A stretch of 58,149 bases of DNA. Origin: Verrucomicrobiia bacterium. GTDB taxonomy: Bacteria; Verrucomicrobiota; Verrucomicrobiia; Limisphaerales; CAIMTB01. Under the pieces are notes generated by a model that saw only the letters and a program-made list of their open reading frames with translations, was not told where the DNA came from and made no database searches. Below, piece after piece: positions 41,421 through 51,174 of the stretch (position 1 is the stretch's first letter; every line of letters starts with the position of its first letter). A program made the translations under genes and the position numbers. Location of the stretch: positions 1 to 58,149 of the forward strand of contig JAHCBA010000042.1 of assembly GCA_019634625.1 (NCBI GenBank). The letters are read 5' to 3'.

Positions 41421-42344
41421 ATGAGGTTGCGCGGGTTGGGATTGCTTCTGTGGGCTGTGCTGTGCCTTGGGGTCCGGGGAGCGGACGAGGTGCGGCTGGC
41501 CACGTACAACGTGGAAAACTATCTGCTCTCGGCCGCCGGGAACCGGGTGGCCAAGCCGGAAGCGGCGAAGGCGCGGGTGGCGGAGATTCTGGCGGGTTTG
41601 CGGGCGGACATTGTGGGGTTGCAGGAGATGGGCGGACTGGAGGGATTGGAGGAACTGCGGGAGCGGACGGCGCGGCTGGGTTGGGAGTACGGGCATTGGG
41701 AGCATGTGCGGGGCTGGGACACGAACATCCAGGTGGCGTTGTTGAGCCGGCACCCGATTGTGGCGCGGCGGTCGCATACGGGGGATGCGTATCTGGTGTC
41801 CGGGCGCCGATACCGGGTCAGCCGGGGGATCCTCGAGGTGGATGTTCGGGTGGGGGCTCGGGAGGTGTGGACGGTGTTCGTCGTGCACCTGAAGTCGCGT
41901 CGTCCGGTGTCGCACGCCGACCAGGCGGAGATGCGGCGGGAGGAGGCACGCATCCTGAGGGAAAAGATTGATCACCGGTTGCGGGCGGAACCGTCGGCCC
42001 GTGTCGTGGTGATGGGGGATTTGAACGACACGCGGGACAGCGAGGCGGTGCGGATGGTGATGGGCCGGGGGCGTGGCCGGCTGGTGGACACGCGGCCGGC
42101 GGAGCGGCGGGGAGGGGGCGGGGCTGTCGAGGATGCGGGAGGTCGCAACGACGCGCGATCGGTGACGTGGACGTATTTCTACGGGGTCAAGGACACCTAC
42201 GACCGGATCGATTACATCCTGCTGGGGCCGGGGTTGGAGCGGGCCTGGGTGCGGGGGGCGTCGTACGTTCCGGTCCTGGAGGGGTGGGGGGTGGCTTCCG
42301 ATCACCGGCCGGTGGTGGTGACGGTGCGGACGGGGGGACGATGA
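41421..42344 (+). CDS. Exported endonuclease/exonuclease/phosphatase-family protein
   Basis: A 307-residue protein with a signal peptide (LRGLGLLLWAVLCLGVRGA). The EEP fold is clear: LATYNVENYL (Asn), IVGLQEMGG (metal Glu), FVVHLKSRRP (His), VVMGDLNDT (Asp/Asn), and the closing ASDHRPVVV (Asp-His pair). All catalytic residues are present, so an active phosphodiesterase or nuclease outside the cytoplasm is likely. The substrate is unknown. Confidence 0.86.
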   Translation: MRLRGLGLLLWAVLCLGVRGADEVRLATYNVENYLLSAAGNRVAKPEAAKARVAEILAGLRADIVGLQEMGGLEGLEELRERTARLGWEYGHWEHVRGWDTNIQVALLSRHPIVARRSHTGDAYLVSGRRYRVSRGILEVDVRVGAREVWTVFVVHLKSRRPVSHADQAEMRREEARILREKIDHRLRAEPSARVVVMGDLNDTRDSEAVRMVMGRGRGRLVDTRPAERRGGGGAVEDAGGRNDARSVTWTYFYGVKDTYDRIDYILLGPGLERAWVRGASYVPVLEGWGVASDHRPVVVTVRTGGR

Positions 42345-42360
42345 GGGGGTGGGGGGCGGC

Positions 42361-42402
42361 GTGTGGCGTGTGGCGTGTGGCGTGTGGCGTGTGGCGTGTG
42401 GC
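42361..42402 (+). repeat. Tandem repeat, six copies of GTGTGGC
   Basis: Six perfect 7-base units between the end of the EEP gene and the end of mazG. The perfect identity suggests recent slippage expansion, so copy number may vary between strains. Confidence 0.95.
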
Positions 42403-42435
42403 CGGGACCGGGTCAGAGCCGTGGGACCCGCGGGG

Positions 42436-43107
42436 TCAGCGGGGTTGGGGGGATTCGAGGCGGCGCCAGCGGCGTTCGCGGCGGTCGATTTCGGCGCGGA
42501 GGAGGGCTTCGGCGGACCAGCCTTTGGCCTGGGCGGCGGCGGCGAGGTCGAAGAGGGCGCGGGCGATTGCGTGGCGGGAGGGGGGAGGGGCGGGTGGGTT
42601 GGTTTCTGGCAGTCCGGCCTTGCGGGCTTTCTTGGAGAGTTTCTCGGCTTTGAGGAGGGCGGGAAGGTGACGGGGAATGCCGTCCAGGGCGGAGGGACGG
42701 GCGCGGGGGGTGTCCTTCTTCTCGGCGCGCTTGATGCGGTCCCAGTTGGCCCAGACCTCGTCCACGCCGCGGACGCGGGTGTCGCCGAAGACGTGGGGAT
42801 GGCGGCGGACAAGTTTGTCCACGAGGAGTTGGGCGACGCGGTCGAGATTGAAGGCGTTGCGTTCGGCGGCGAGCTGGCAGTGAAAGACCACCTGGAGGAG
42901 GAGATCGCCGAGTTCCTCGGCCATTTCGTGGTCGTCGCCGGCGTCGATGGCATCGACGAGTTCGTACACCTCCTCGACGGCGTGGAAGCGGAGGGAGCGG
43001 TGATCCTGTTCGCGGTCCCAGGGGCAGCCCTCGGGGGAGCGGAGAGTGGCCATCAGTTGGACCAGTTGGCGGAGAGGGGAGAGGCGGCGGGAAGGGGGGC
43101 GGGGCAT
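42436..43107 (-). CDS. mazG: Nucleoside triphosphate pyrophosphohydrolase MazG
   Basis: A 223-residue protein. SPEGCPWDREQDHRSLRFHA, then EEVYELVDAID and EELGDLLLQVVFHCQLA, carry the E-x-x-E and E-x-x-D metal ligands of MazG, which hydrolyses (d)NTPs to NMP and pyrophosphate. The second MazG domain of the E. coli protein (~263 residues) is reduced; the C-terminal part is Arg/Ala-rich with a partial motif (VDEVWANWDRIK). It lies 22 bases after proB and is co-transcribed with it. Confidence 0.92.
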   Translation of the reverse strand: MPRPPSRRLSPLRQLVQLMATLRSPEGCPWDREQDHRSLRFHAVEEVYELVDAIDAGDDHEMAEELGDLLLQVVFHCQLAAERNAFNLDRVAQLLVDKLVRRHPHVFGDTRVRGVDEVWANWDRIKRAEKKDTPRARPSALDGIPRHLPALLKAEKLSKKARKAGLPETNPPAPPPSRHAIARALFDLAAAAQAKGWSAEALLRAEIDRRERRWRRLESPQPR

Positions 43108-43129
43108 GGGGAACCAGGGGATCGGAGGA

Positions 43130-44203
43130 TCAAAGCAGGACCAGGTCGTCGCGGTGGACCACTTCGTCGGAGCCGGATTCGGCGAGGATCTGATCGGCGC
43201 TCCAGCGGGTGAGGCCGCGGGCGAACTCGTGTCCGTCGGGGCCGGTGATGGTCACGACGGCGCCGGCGGGGAAGCGTCCCTGGATGTCCCGGATGCCGGG
43301 TCGGAGGAGGCTGCGACCGGAGCGGGTGAGGGCGAGATGGGCGCCGGGATCGACGGAGAGGGAACCGGCGGGGCGGTGGAAGAAGGCGATCCAGCGTTTC
43401 CGGCTGGAGAGGCGGCCGGGGCGGGGGACGAAGAGGGTGCCTTCGTCCTCGTGGTCGAGGATGCGGCGGAGGACATCGAACTTGCGGCCGGAGGCGATGA
43501 CCATGGGGATGCCGGAGCGGGCGGCGATGCGGGCGGCCTGGAGTTTGGTGATCATGCCACCGACGGCGGTGGCGCTGCGGGTACCGGAGGCGAGGGATTC
43601 GATGGAGGCATCAAGGGTATCGACCACGGGGACGCGGTGGCAGTCGGGTCGGTCGAAATGGCGGAGGAGGCCGTCGGCGGTGGTGAGGATGACGAGGAGA
43701 TCGGCGGGGAGGAGGGCGGCGACGAGGGCGGAGAGGCGGTCGTTGTCGCCGAACTTGAGTTCGGTGACGGAGACGGCGTCGTTTTCGTTGATGACGGGGA
43801 TGAGGCCGCGGCGGAGGAGGGTGAGGAGGGTGTTGCGGGCGTTGAGGTGGCGGGTGTGGTCGGCGAGGTCCTCGTGGGTGAGGAGGACCTGGGCGACGCC
43901 GAGGTCGTAGTGGCGGAAGAGGGCCTCGTACATGGCCATGAGGCGGCATTGTCCGACGGCCGCACAGGCCTGGAGCTGGGCGAGATCGCGGGGGCGGGTA
44001 TCGAAGCCGAGGGCGCCCATGCCGGCGCCGACGGCGCCGGAGGAGACGAGGATGGGTTCGAGGCCGGCGGTGCGGAGGGCGGCGAGCTGGGCGACGAGCT
44101 GGGCGAGCTGGACCTGGTCGGGGCGTTTGCGGGCGTCGGTGAGGATGCCGGTCCCGAATTTGACGACGATGCGTCTGGCCTGGCGGAGGAGCGCGGCGCG
44201 CAC
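43130..44203 (-). CDS. proB: Glutamate 5-kinase
   Basis: A 357-residue protein that phosphorylates glutamate as the first step of proline synthesis. The amino-acid-kinase domain (residues ~1-255) has VVKFGTGIL, LVSSGAVGAGM, VINENDAVS and KFGDNDRLSALVA, followed by GGMITKLQAARIA. The C-terminal PUA domain is present (GRFPAGAVVTITGPDGHEFA). Length and domains are as in E. coli ProB. It is divergent from carB with 89 bases between. Confidence 0.95.
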   Translation of the reverse strand: MRAALLRQARRIVVKFGTGILTDARKRPDQVQLAQLVAQLAALRTAGLEPILVSSGAVGAGMGALGFDTRPRDLAQLQACAAVGQCRLMAMYEALFRHYDLGVAQVLLTHEDLADHTRHLNARNTLLTLLRRGLIPVINENDAVSVTELKFGDNDRLSALVAALLPADLLVILTTADGLLRHFDRPDCHRVPVVDTLDASIESLASGTRSATAVGGMITKLQAARIAARSGIPMVIASGRKFDVLRRILDHEDEGTLFVPRPGRLSSRKRWIAFFHRPAGSLSVDPGAHLALTRSGRSLLRPGIRDIQGRFPAGAVVTITGPDGHEFARGLTRWSADQILAESGSDEVVHRDDLVLL

Positions 44204-44292
44204 GGCGGTTGTGCTAGCAGGGGGGTGGAGGGGGTCGCGAGTTCAATTTCGCCATTCTCAATCGGGGCAAGTCCCGGCTGAATGGGGGGGCG

Positions 44293-45843
44293 ATGCCCAA
44301 ACGCACCGACATTCATTCCGTATTGATCATCGGGGCCGGACCGATCGTGATCGGGCAGGCCTGTGAGTTCGACTATTCAGGGACGCAGGCCTGCAAGGCG
44401 TTGCGGGAGGAGGGGTACCGGGTGGTGCTGGTGAACTCGAATCCGGCGACGATCATGACGGACCCGGAGTTTGCGGACCGGACCTACATCGAGCCGATCA
44501 CGCCGGAGTGCGTGGAGAAGATTTTGGTGCGGGAGAAGGCGGAGATGGAACGGATGGGGGCGGAGGGGAAGCTGGTGCTGCTGCCGACGCTGGGGGGGCA
44601 GACCGCGTTGAACACGGCGATGCGGTTGCACCGGAGCGGGGCGCTGGAGCGGCACGGTGTGGAGATGATCGGGGCGAAGGCGGACGCGATCGAGCGGGGG
44701 GAGGACCGGCAGATCTTCAAGGATCTGATGATCACCATTGGGCTGGACGTGCCGGTGAGCGGGACGGCGCACACGCTGGAGGAGGCGCGGGAGATTGCCG
44801 AGCGGATCGGGCGGCTGCCGTTGATCATCCGACCGGCGTTCACGCTGGGGGGGACGGGGGGTGGGATTGCGTACAACCGGGACGAGTTCGAGGAGATCGC
44901 CAAGCGCGGGATGGACCTGTCGCCGGTGAACGAGATCCTGATCGAGGAGTCGCTGCTGGGCTGGAAGGAGTACGAAATGGAGGTCATGCGGGACCGGGCG
45001 GACAACTGCGTGATTGTCTGTTCGATCGAGAATTTCGACCCGATGGGGGTGCACACGGGGGACTCGATCACGGTGGCGCCGATCCAGACGTTGACCGACA
45101 AGGAGTATCAGATCATGCGGAACGCGAGTTTCGCGGTGATCCGGGCGGTGGGGGTGGAGACGGGGGGATCGAACATCCAGTTTGCGGTGGATCCAGACAC
45201 GGGCCGGATGGTGGTGATCGAGATGAACCCCCGGGTGTCGCGGAGTTCGGCGCTGGCGTCGAAGGCCACCGGGTTCCCGATCGCCAAGATCGCGGCGAAG
45301 CTGGCCGTGGGATACCTGCTGGACGAGATCCGCAACGACATCACGCGGGAGACGCCGGCCAGCTTCGAGCCGACGATCGACTATGTGGTCACCAAGATCC
45401 CGCGGTTTGCGTTTGAGAAGTTTCCGCAGGCGGACCCGACGCTGACCACGCAGATGAAGAGCGTGGGGGAGGCGATGGCGATCGGGCGGACGTTCAAGGA
45501 GAGCCTGCAGAAGTGTCTTCGGTCGCTGGAGATCGGGCGCAGCGGATTGGGGGGGGACGGGAAGCCCTGGCGCATCGGCAATGAGGTGTACGGCGACCGG
45601 GACATCCTGCCGCGGGACGTCATCCGGGCGAAGTTGAGCGTACCGAACGCGGAGCGGGTGTTCTTCCTGAGGCACGCCCTGCGCGCGGGGTTCACCGTGG
45701 ACGAGGTGTTCGCGCTGACGAAGATCGACCGGTGGTTCCTGACGCAGATCCGCGAGATTGTGGACTTCGAGGAACGCCTGGCGCAGGAGCACCCGGATGC
45801 CCGGTCTGCCGCCCAACCCGCCCAGATCGCATGCGCGTCCTGA
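44293..45843 (+). CDS. carB: Carbamoyl-phosphate synthase large chain, N-terminal half only
   Basis: A 516-residue protein equal to the first half of CarB (E. coli CarB has 1073). It holds the carboxyphosphate domain ([51 protein letters not shown] in part; [20 protein letters not shown]) and most of the oligomerisation domain, ending at [15 protein letters not shown]. The carbamoyl-phosphate domain and the regulatory MGS-like domain are absent; the next gene is glycerate kinase. Split carB genes are known in some archaea and Aquifex, so a separate second-half gene elsewhere is the likely explanation. A true truncation cannot be excluded. Confidence 0.9.
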   Translation: MPKRTDIHSVLIIGAGPIVIGQACEFDYSGTQACKALREEGYRVVLVNSNPATIMTDPEFADRTYIEPITPECVEKILVREKAEMERMGAEGKLVLLPTLGGQTALNTAMRLHRSGALERHGVEMIGAKADAIERGEDRQIFKDLMITIGLDVPVSGTAHTLEEAREIAERIGRLPLIIRPAFTLGGTGGGIAYNRDEFEEIAKRGMDLSPVNEILIEESLLGWKEYEMEVMRDRADNCVIVCSIENFDPMGVHTGDSITVAPIQTLTDKEYQIMRNASFAVIRAVGVETGGSNIQFAVDPDTGRMVVIEMNPRVSRSSALASKATGFPIAKIAAKLAVGYLLDEIRNDITRETPASFEPTIDYVVTKIPRFAFEKFPQADPTLTTQMKSVGEAMAIGRTFKESLQKCLRSLEIGRSGLGGDGKPWRIGNEVYGDRDILPRDVIRAKLSVPNAERVFFLRHALRAGFTVDEVFALTKIDRWFLTQIREIVDFEERLAQEHPDARSAAQPAQIACAS

Positions 45844-46976
45844 TCGTCCCGGACAAGTTCAAGGGGACCCTGGCCGCGGGAAAGGTGGCCGAGGCGATGG
45901 CGGCGGGCTGGCGTCGGGCACGACCGGGCGACGAGGTGGAGGAGCTGCCGATGAGCGACGGCGGGGATGGGTTCGGCGCGGTGATCGGCGGGTTGCTGGG
46001 GGCGCGGACGCGGTGGGTGCAGACCGTGGATGCGGCGAACCGTCCCATCCGGGCGCGCTGGTGGTGGGCGGGCGGGAAGGGGGGGGATGGGGAGTCCCGG
46101 GGGCAGGCGGTCATCGAGGCGGCGCAGTCGAACGGGTTGGCCCTGCTGCCGACAGGGCGGTTCCACCCGGTGGATCTCGATACCACGGGAGTCGGACGCC
46201 TGCTGACGGCGGCGGTGGGGGCGGGGGCGGAGCGATGTCTGATCGGGGTGGGGGGAAGCGCGACCAACGACGGCGGCTTCGGTGTGGGGCGCTGGCTGGG
46301 GTGGCGGTTTCTCGACAAGGAGGGGCACGAGATCCGGAAGTGGACTGACCTGGATCAACTGATGGCGATCGAAGCGCCGGCGCAGGGACTGCCCCGTGGG
46401 GAGTTCGTGGTGGCGACCGACGTGGGGAATCCGTTGCTGGGGCCGGAGGGGGCGTCCCGGGTGTACGGGCCCCAGAAGGGACTGAACCGCGACGACATTG
46501 TGAGGGCGGAGCGGTGCCTGCGGCAGTTGGCACGGGTGGTGGAGGACACGCTGGGTTTCAGCAGCGAACGGCCCGGGTGCGGCGCGGCCGGTGGGCTGGG
46601 ATTCGGACTTCAGGTCTTCCTCAAGGCGGGCCGGGAGCTGGGCTTCGACGTATTTGCCCGGTTGTCCGAACTCGCACGGCGGGTGGCCGGTGCGGATCTG
46701 GTGCTGACCGGGGAGGGGTCGGTGGACGAGTCGAGCCTGATGGGCAAGGGGGTTGGGCAGTTGATCGAGTGTTGCGCCCGGTTGGGCAGGCCGGTGGTGC
46801 TGGTCGGGGGGCGCGTGGATCTGGGGCGCCAGCGGCCGGGCGGAATCCTTGGGGTGGGCAGCCTGGTCGAGCGTGTCGGGGAAGGGCAGGCCATGCGGCG
46901 CACGGCAGCCGCGCTGAGGACGGTCACTGCGGGACTGGCGAAGGAACTGGCGAAGGAACTGGGGACGTTGGCATGA
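45831..46976 (+). CDS. Glycerate kinase (GarK/GlxK family)
   Basis: A 381-residue kinase acting on D-glycerate. [20 protein letters not shown] is the family start; [25 protein letters not shown] and GPQKGL follow, and [12 protein letters not shown] plus [12 protein letters not shown] close the active site. The ATG lies inside the carB frame (13-base overlap), so it is translated from the same message. A role in glyoxylate or photorespiration-like salvage is normal for the family. Confidence 0.92.
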   Translation: MRVLIVPDKFKGTLAAGKVAEAMAAGWRRARPGDEVEELPMSDGGDGFGAVIGGLLGARTRWVQTVDAANRPIRARWWWAGGKGGDGESRGQAVIEAAQSNGLALLPTGRFHPVDLDTTGVGRLLTAAVGAGAERCLIGVGGSATNDGGFGVGRWLGWRFLDKEGHEIRKWTDLDQLMAIEAPAQGLPRGEFVVATDVGNPLLGPEGASRVYGPQKGLNRDDIVRAERCLRQLARVVEDTLGFSSERPGCGAAGGLGFGLQVFLKAGRELGFDVFARLSELARRVAGADLVLTGEGSVDESSLMGKGVGQLIECCARLGRPVVLVGGRVDLGRQRPGGILGVGSLVERVGEGQAMRRTAAALRTVTAGLAKELAKELGTLA

Positions 46977-47031
46977 ACCCGGCGGACCGGAGGCGCCCGG
47001 TCGTGTGACGGCGGGAAGGAGGGGAGACGGG

Positions 47032-48243
47032 TCACTGGCCGGGTTCGGTGCGTTGGACCCGATGGAGGATGAAGCCGTGAGGGGCGCGGGAGATCGGGTG
47101 TTCGAACCGGAAGGTGCGGTATCGGTGGAAGGGTGAGAGTGGCGGCAGAGTGTCGGCGAGGGCCGGGACCACTTCCACCAGCCGGGCGCCTTGGGAGGCG
47201 GGCGCTGCGAGGTGCGGGATGGGAACCAGGGCGTCCACGGCATGACCGGTGCCGGCTGCCACGGAACCGTCCGCCCGATGAAGGTACTCGAGACGGACCG
47301 GGGCGGCGAAGGTCCACGCCAAGTGGTGTGCGCCATCCAGTTCGATGAGGTGGGCCCGACTGCGGGCCGGATCCTTCGAGGAGAGGGGATCGGTATCGCG
47401 CAGGTACTCGATCAGGGCGCTGCGTCCATCGCCGTCGAGATCCGCCGTCTCGTCGAAGGTGTCGAGCCCGCGAGTCAGGGCCCACTGGAGGAATTCACCG
47501 GGCGGCACGCCGCTGGGAGGGCGCCCGGTTCCCTGGGCGAAGACAAGGTCGTACAGGTGCCAGTTGAGGTTCTGGATGGGGCCCCCGAACGGGTTGGGGA
47601 GGTATCCGAAGGCGCCCCCCGCCGGGTAGAAATCGTGAAGCCGGCCGCCCACCCAGGTGGGATGTCCATCCAACCATTCGATCCGGCAGAAGATCCGGGT
47701 GCCGGGCGTGACGGGCACCGAATCGGGGAAGGAGAAGATCAGCCATGCGGTGGTATCGACCGGAATGGCCACTGTGTCGCTCTCGGCGAGGAGATCCGAC
47801 AGGACGCTGGTGCGCGTGTCGAGGGAGGCGTACAGGCGGACGCGGAGCCTGCCTGGTGCGGGCAGGTTGCCGGGCTGCGTGCGGTTTTGGAACACGAAGG
47901 CGATCCAGTCGATGAACGGCTGCTTCGGGGTGAAGGACTGGCCCATGATGGTCTGCGGGGTATTGAAGACCTGGCGGATGCCCATCGGGGTGGTGTGCTG
48001 GTCGAGGACGAGGTAGGGAGGCAGCGGGGGCCGGGGCAGCAGGCCTTCGAAACCGATGCCGGGATCGAACGGACGTGGGATGTAATCGTCATCCGCCCAG
48101 GCTGGTGCCTGGGCGAAAGCGATGCCGAGGAGGAGGGGTATCAGCCACGGGTTCCGGCATCGCTGGCGGCCGCAATTGCCGGCAGGAATGAAACGAGGCA
48201 GGGCCAAACTCACGGGCCGAGTCTGACACGACCATTGCTCCAC
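47032..48243 (-). CDS. Exported protein with a Ca-loop-like motif, function unknown
   Basis: A 403-residue protein. A hydrophobic signal (LIPLLLGIAFAQAPAWA) comes after ~33 basic residues, so the real start may be downstream of 48243. The middle (GQSFTPKQPFIDWIAFVFQN, LRVRLYAS, W-L-x-F-SFPDSVPVTPGT) resembles a beta-sandwich seen in verrucomicrobial exported proteins. DETADLDGDGRSALIEYLRD, followed by TDPLS, is the D-x-DGDG EF-hand/dockerin-like calcium loop common at the ends of such proteins. No enzyme motif is visible. Confidence 0.62.
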   Translation of the reverse strand: MEQWSCQTRPVSLALPRFIPAGNCGRQRCRNPWLIPLLLGIAFAQAPAWADDDYIPRPFDPGIGFEGLLPRPPLPPYLVLDQHTTPMGIRQVFNTPQTIMGQSFTPKQPFIDWIAFVFQNRTQPGNLPAPGRLRVRLYASLDTRTSVLSDLLAESDTVAIPVDTTAWLIFSFPDSVPVTPGTRIFCRIEWLDGHPTWVGGRLHDFYPAGGAFGYLPNPFGGPIQNLNWHLYDLVFAQGTGRPPSGVPPGEFLQWALTRGLDTFDETADLDGDGRSALIEYLRDTDPLSSKDPARSRAHLIELDGAHHLAWTFAAPVRLEYLHRADGSVAAGTGHAVDALVPIPHLAAPASQGARLVEVVPALADTLPPLSPFHRYRTFRFEHPISRAPHGFILHRVQRTEPGQ

Positions 48244-48354
48244 GTCGAAGGCGTTGCGTGTCGATCAAGCGGTGATGGGTGGGTTTCGCCCCCGATCGAG
48301 TCGCTTAAATGGCTGCTGAAAGGGTCCAGTCGCTGGGAAGGCAAGGAAGAAAAA

Positions 48355-48431
48355 TGGTCGGGACGGTGAGATTTGAACTCACGACCTCTTCCACCCCAAG
48401 GAAGCGCGCTACCAAGCTACGCTACGTCCCG
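48355..48431 (-). tRNA. tRNA-Pro (anticodon GGG)
   Basis: A 77-nt tRNA. Acceptor CGGGACG pairs with CGTCCCG, followed by ACCA (CCA encoded). D arm GCGTAGCTTGGTAGCGC, anticodon arm CTTCC-TTGGGGT-GGAAG with GGG at positions 34-36, and T arm TGAGTTCAAATCTCA. It reads proline codon CCC/CCU. All four stems close. Confidence 0.96.
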
Positions 48432-48520
48432 ACCACAGGATGCCGTGCGCTGACGGCGGGGGCAGTCTAGGTGGCGGGCAGATGAGTTCAATGAGGAAAG
48501 TTGCCTGGTGTGCACGCTCG

Positions 48521-48660
48521 GTGCATGCCGGAGTTGTGGGTGAGGATGCAGCGAATCGGAGGGACGAGCTCCGCGAGTCCTCCATCCATGGCACCACTCC
48601 GCTGCGGCCTCGTGGAACTCGCCCTCCGAGACGACGCTTCGCGAGTCCGGGTGGGGGAAG
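48521..48660 (+). repeat. ~160-bp dispersed inverted-end repeat, copy C
   Basis: It starts GTGCATGCCGGAGTTGTGGG and carries the GGAGGGACGAGCTCCGCGAG and GCGGCCTCGTGGAAC blocks. The right end is eroded (GTCCGGGTGGGGGAAG in place of the usual GGGATGCAC end) and stops a few bases before the rsmI stop codon. Orientation opposite to copies A and B. The rest of 48244-48520, apart from tRNA-Pro, holds nothing recognised. Confidence 0.72.
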
Positions 48661-48663
48661 ACG

Positions 48664-49455
48664 CTAATGCGTGGATTCCGAGCGGATGGGCTGGGGGAGG
48701 GCGGGTCCGATGAGGACGGTGCATTCGCCTTTCCAGGTGCGGCCGCGGGTGGTGGCAAGGAGGTCGGAGGGGGTTCCGCGCAAGAATTCCTCGAAGCGTT
48801 TGGTGAGTTCGCGGGCGATGACGACGGGGCGTGCGGGGAGGACTTCGGCGAGATCGGTGAGGAGCTTTTCGATGCGATAGGGGGATTCGTAGAGGGCGAC
48901 GGTTCCTTCGAGGGGAGCGAGGGCTTCGATCTGGCGGCGGCGTTGACCGGACTTGTGAGGCAGGAATCCGATGAAGTGAAGGGTGTCGGTGGGCAATCCG
49001 CTGGCGGAGAGGGCGGCGATGAAGGCGCAGGGTCCGGGCACGGCTTCGACACGGCATCCGGCGTCGAGGACGGCACGAACGACGCGCTGGCCGGGGTCGC
49101 TGATGCCGGGGGTGCCGGCGTCGGTGACGAGGGCGAGGCATTCGCCATGACGGAGGCGTTCGAGGAGTTCAGCGCTGCGCCGGGCTTCGTTGAAGCGGTG
49201 GGTGCTGAGGAGGGGCTTTCGGATGCCGAAGTGCTGGAGGAGGCGTCCGGTGTGGCGGGTGTCCTCGGCGGCAATGGCATGGCAGTCGCGGAGGGTCCGG
49301 AGCGCGCGGAGGGTGATGTCTTCGAGGTTTCCGATGGGGGTGGCGACGAGGTAGAGGGTGCCAGGTTGGAGCGGGGGTGGATGGGGGGCGGCCGGGGGTG
49401 CTGGGGCGGGCATGGGATTGGGCGGGGTGGGGGCCGTTTGAGCGGGGTGGGTCAT
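48664..49455 (-). CDS. rsmI: 16S rRNA (cytidine1402-2'-O)-methyltransferase
   Basis: A 263-residue SAM-dependent enzyme of the tetrapyrrole-methylase fold. GTLYLVATPIGNLEDITLRA, AEDTRHTGRLL, LVTDAGTPGISDPG and VPGPCAFIAALSASGLP are standard RsmI blocks; YESPYRIEKLL and ARELTKRFEEFL follow. It modifies C1402 in the ribosomal P site. The first ~30 residues are Pro/Ala-rich and extra. The start overlaps the stop of the upstream MFS gene by 4 bases (ATGA), so they are co-translated. Confidence 0.94.
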   Translation of the reverse strand: MTHPAQTAPTPPNPMPAPAPPAAPHPPPLQPGTLYLVATPIGNLEDITLRALRTLRDCHAIAAEDTRHTGRLLQHFGIRKPLLSTHRFNEARRSAELLERLRHGECLALVTDAGTPGISDPGQRVVRAVLDAGCRVEAVPGPCAFIAALSASGLPTDTLHFIGFLPHKSGQRRRQIEALAPLEGTVALYESPYRIEKLLTDLAEVLPARPVVIARELTKRFEEFLRGTPSDLLATTRGRTWKGECTVLIGPALPQPIRSESTH

Positions 49456-50753
49456 GGTGTGGAGCGGGTATCCGCCGGGGAGTTGGGGTGTGGGGGAGGT
49501 GTCGAGGGCGAGGCGGGCGGGGCGGGGTGAGGGGTTGGGTGCCGGTGAAAGGAGCGGCGGGCGAGGGCGAGGGCGGCGAGGGTGAGAAGGCCTCCGAAGA
49601 AGAAGGCGGCGCCGGGGAGATGGACGGGGGAGCTGGTACCGATGAAGAACCCGAACAGGCTGGTGGCAACGGGGGGGCCGATGATGCCGGTGAGGCTGGC
49701 GAGGCTGGCGAGGGCGCCCTGGACGGCGCCTTGTTCGGAGTCGAGGACGCTGCGGGAGATGAGACCATGGACGGCGGGGCCGGCGAGACCGGCGAGGGAA
49801 CCGATCACGATGAGGCCGTAGAGCATCCAGCCCTGGGTGGCGAGGCCGTAGGCGACGAAGGTGAGGGCGCCCATGGTGAGTCCGAGGGACATGGCGCGAC
49901 GTTCACCGAGGCGGGGGATGACAAGGCGGGTCAGGCCGCCCTGCACGATCGCGGCCATGAGGCCGACCAGGGCGAGGGAGAGTCCGGTCTGGCCGACCGT
50001 CCAGCCGAAGCGGTACCCGGTGTAAAGGACCCAGTTGGAGGGGTACACCTGGTGGGCGATCTGGATGAGGAAGAAGGCTCCGGTGAGGCCGAAGACGAGG
50101 GGGTAACGCCGCAGGGCGAGGAGGGCGCCGACCGGATTGGCGCGGGTCCAGCGAAAGGGGCTCCGGTTTTCGGGGGCAAGGGATTCCGGGAGGATGAAGA
50201 CGCCATAGAGCCAGTTCAGGAGGGTGAGACCGGCGGCGACGAGGAAGGGGATGCGGAGACCGACGTCCCCGAGCAGTCCGCCAAGGGCGGGGCCGGCAAT
50301 GAAACCGAGGCCAAAGGCGGCGCCCACGAGGCCGAAGTTCTGGGCGCGCCGCTCGGGGGGGCTGATATCGGCGATGTAGGCACTGGCGGCGGTGATGTTG
50401 GCTCCGGCGATACCGGCAATGATGCGACCGACGAAGAACCAGGGGAGGGTCGGGGCGAAGGCGAGGAAAAGGTAGTCGAGTCCGGAGCCGAGCAACGAGC
50501 AGAGGATCACCGGGCGGCGTCCGAAGCGGTCGGACAGGCTGCCGAGCAGCGGGGCGAAAAGGAACTGCATCAGGGAGTAGAGTGCCGCGAGCCAGCCGAA
50601 GGTGAACGAGGCGGCGGTGACGCTGCCGCCCTGAAAGCTTTCGATCAGGCGCGGGAGGATGGGGATGATCAGGCCGATCCCAAAGATGTCGAGGAAGAGG
50701 GTGAAAAGGATGAAGGGCAGGGCTGGCTTCCGGGACGACATCAAGGGGCCCAT
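49452..50753 (-). CDS. MFS transporter, TetA-like
   Basis: A 433-residue 12-span major facilitator protein. It begins [20 protein letters not shown], then has the loop 2-3 motif A as [17 protein letters not shown] and motif C-like glycines in [10 protein letters not shown] (TM5). This pattern matches the TetA(class A-C)/drug:H+ antiporter-1 group. The substrate cannot be told; resistance should not be assumed. The frame is open upstream to 51155, but that part is translated tandem repeat, so the start is 50753 (or 50741). Confidence 0.86.
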   Translation of the reverse strand: MGPLMSSRKPALPFILFTLFLDIFGIGLIIPILPRLIESFQGGSVTAASFTFGWLAALYSLMQFLFAPLLGSLSDRFGRRPVILCSLLGSGLDYLFLAFAPTLPWFFVGRIIAGIAGANITAASAYIADISPPERRAQNFGLVGAAFGLGFIAGPALGGLLGDVGLRIPFLVAAGLTLLNWLYGVFILPESLAPENRSPFRWTRANPVGALLALRRYPLVFGLTGAFFLIQIAHQVYPSNWVLYTGYRFGWTVGQTGLSLALVGLMAAIVQGGLTRLVIPRLGERRAMSLGLTMGALTFVAYGLATQGWMLYGLIVIGSLAGLAGPAVHGLISRSVLDSEQGAVQGALASLASLTGIIGPPVATSLFGFFIGTSSPVHLPGAAFFFGGLLTLAALALARRSFHRHPTPHPAPPASPSTPPPHPNSPADTRSTP

Positions 50754-50858
50754 GACAAGGGCATTCCGTGGGCGGGGGCAAGGCGGGTGTTGCTTCCCAA
50801 TTCGTTTTGAGGGTGGCGCGAGGCGGGGAGGGGGGTGAACCTCGGGGTGGAGGGGGGG

Positions 50859-51163
50859 GTGCAAATGAACGAAAACGGGCTGCATGTGCACGGAGTTTCC
50901 GTCCATTTGGGGAGTGGAAGTGCGGTGTGGAGTGGGGGGTTGGCGGGTGGCAGGGAGGGGGGCGAATCCCGGGTGGAGGAGTGGTGCAAATGAACGGAAA
51001 CTGGGTGCATGTGCACGTAGTTTCCGTCCATTTTGGGAGTGGGGGTGCGGTGTGGAGCGGGGGTTGGGGAGCGGCAGGGAGGGGGGCGAATCCCGGGTGG
51101 AGGAGTGGTGCAAATGAACGGAAACTGGGTGCATGTGCACGTAGTTTCCGTTCATTATGTAGA
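50859..51163. repeat. 124/125-bp tandem array with an internal palindrome
   Basis: Two full units (starting 50859 and 50984) and a third partial one (51108-51163), with a partial leading copy from about 50818. Each unit opens with GTGCAAATGAACGGAAACT, then GTGCATGTGCAC, then AGTTTCCGTTCATT, so the two outer arms (14 bases in the third copy) pair around a smaller palindrome. Units 2 and 3 are nearly identical; unit 1 is more diverged but keeps partial pairing. It lies between the ECF fusion gene and the MFS gene and fills most of that 421-base gap. Confidence 0.9.
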
Positions 51164-51174
51164 GTGGAGGAGGG

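Noticed and set aside
43046-44281. 411-codon plus-strand frame opposite proB
   Set aside because: Low-complexity Gly/Glu/Ala product, mirror image of a clearly recognised proB.
49452-50753. Tetracycline resistance determinant
   Set aside because: TetA-like sequence only shows the DHA1-type MFS group; chromosomal members with other substrates are common, and no TetR-type regulator is adjacent.
50754-51155. N-terminal extension of the MFS transporter through 51155
   Set aside because: The extra ~130 codons are translation of the 124-bp tandem array and give repeated His/Ser/Pro-rich sequence without homology to MFS N-termini.
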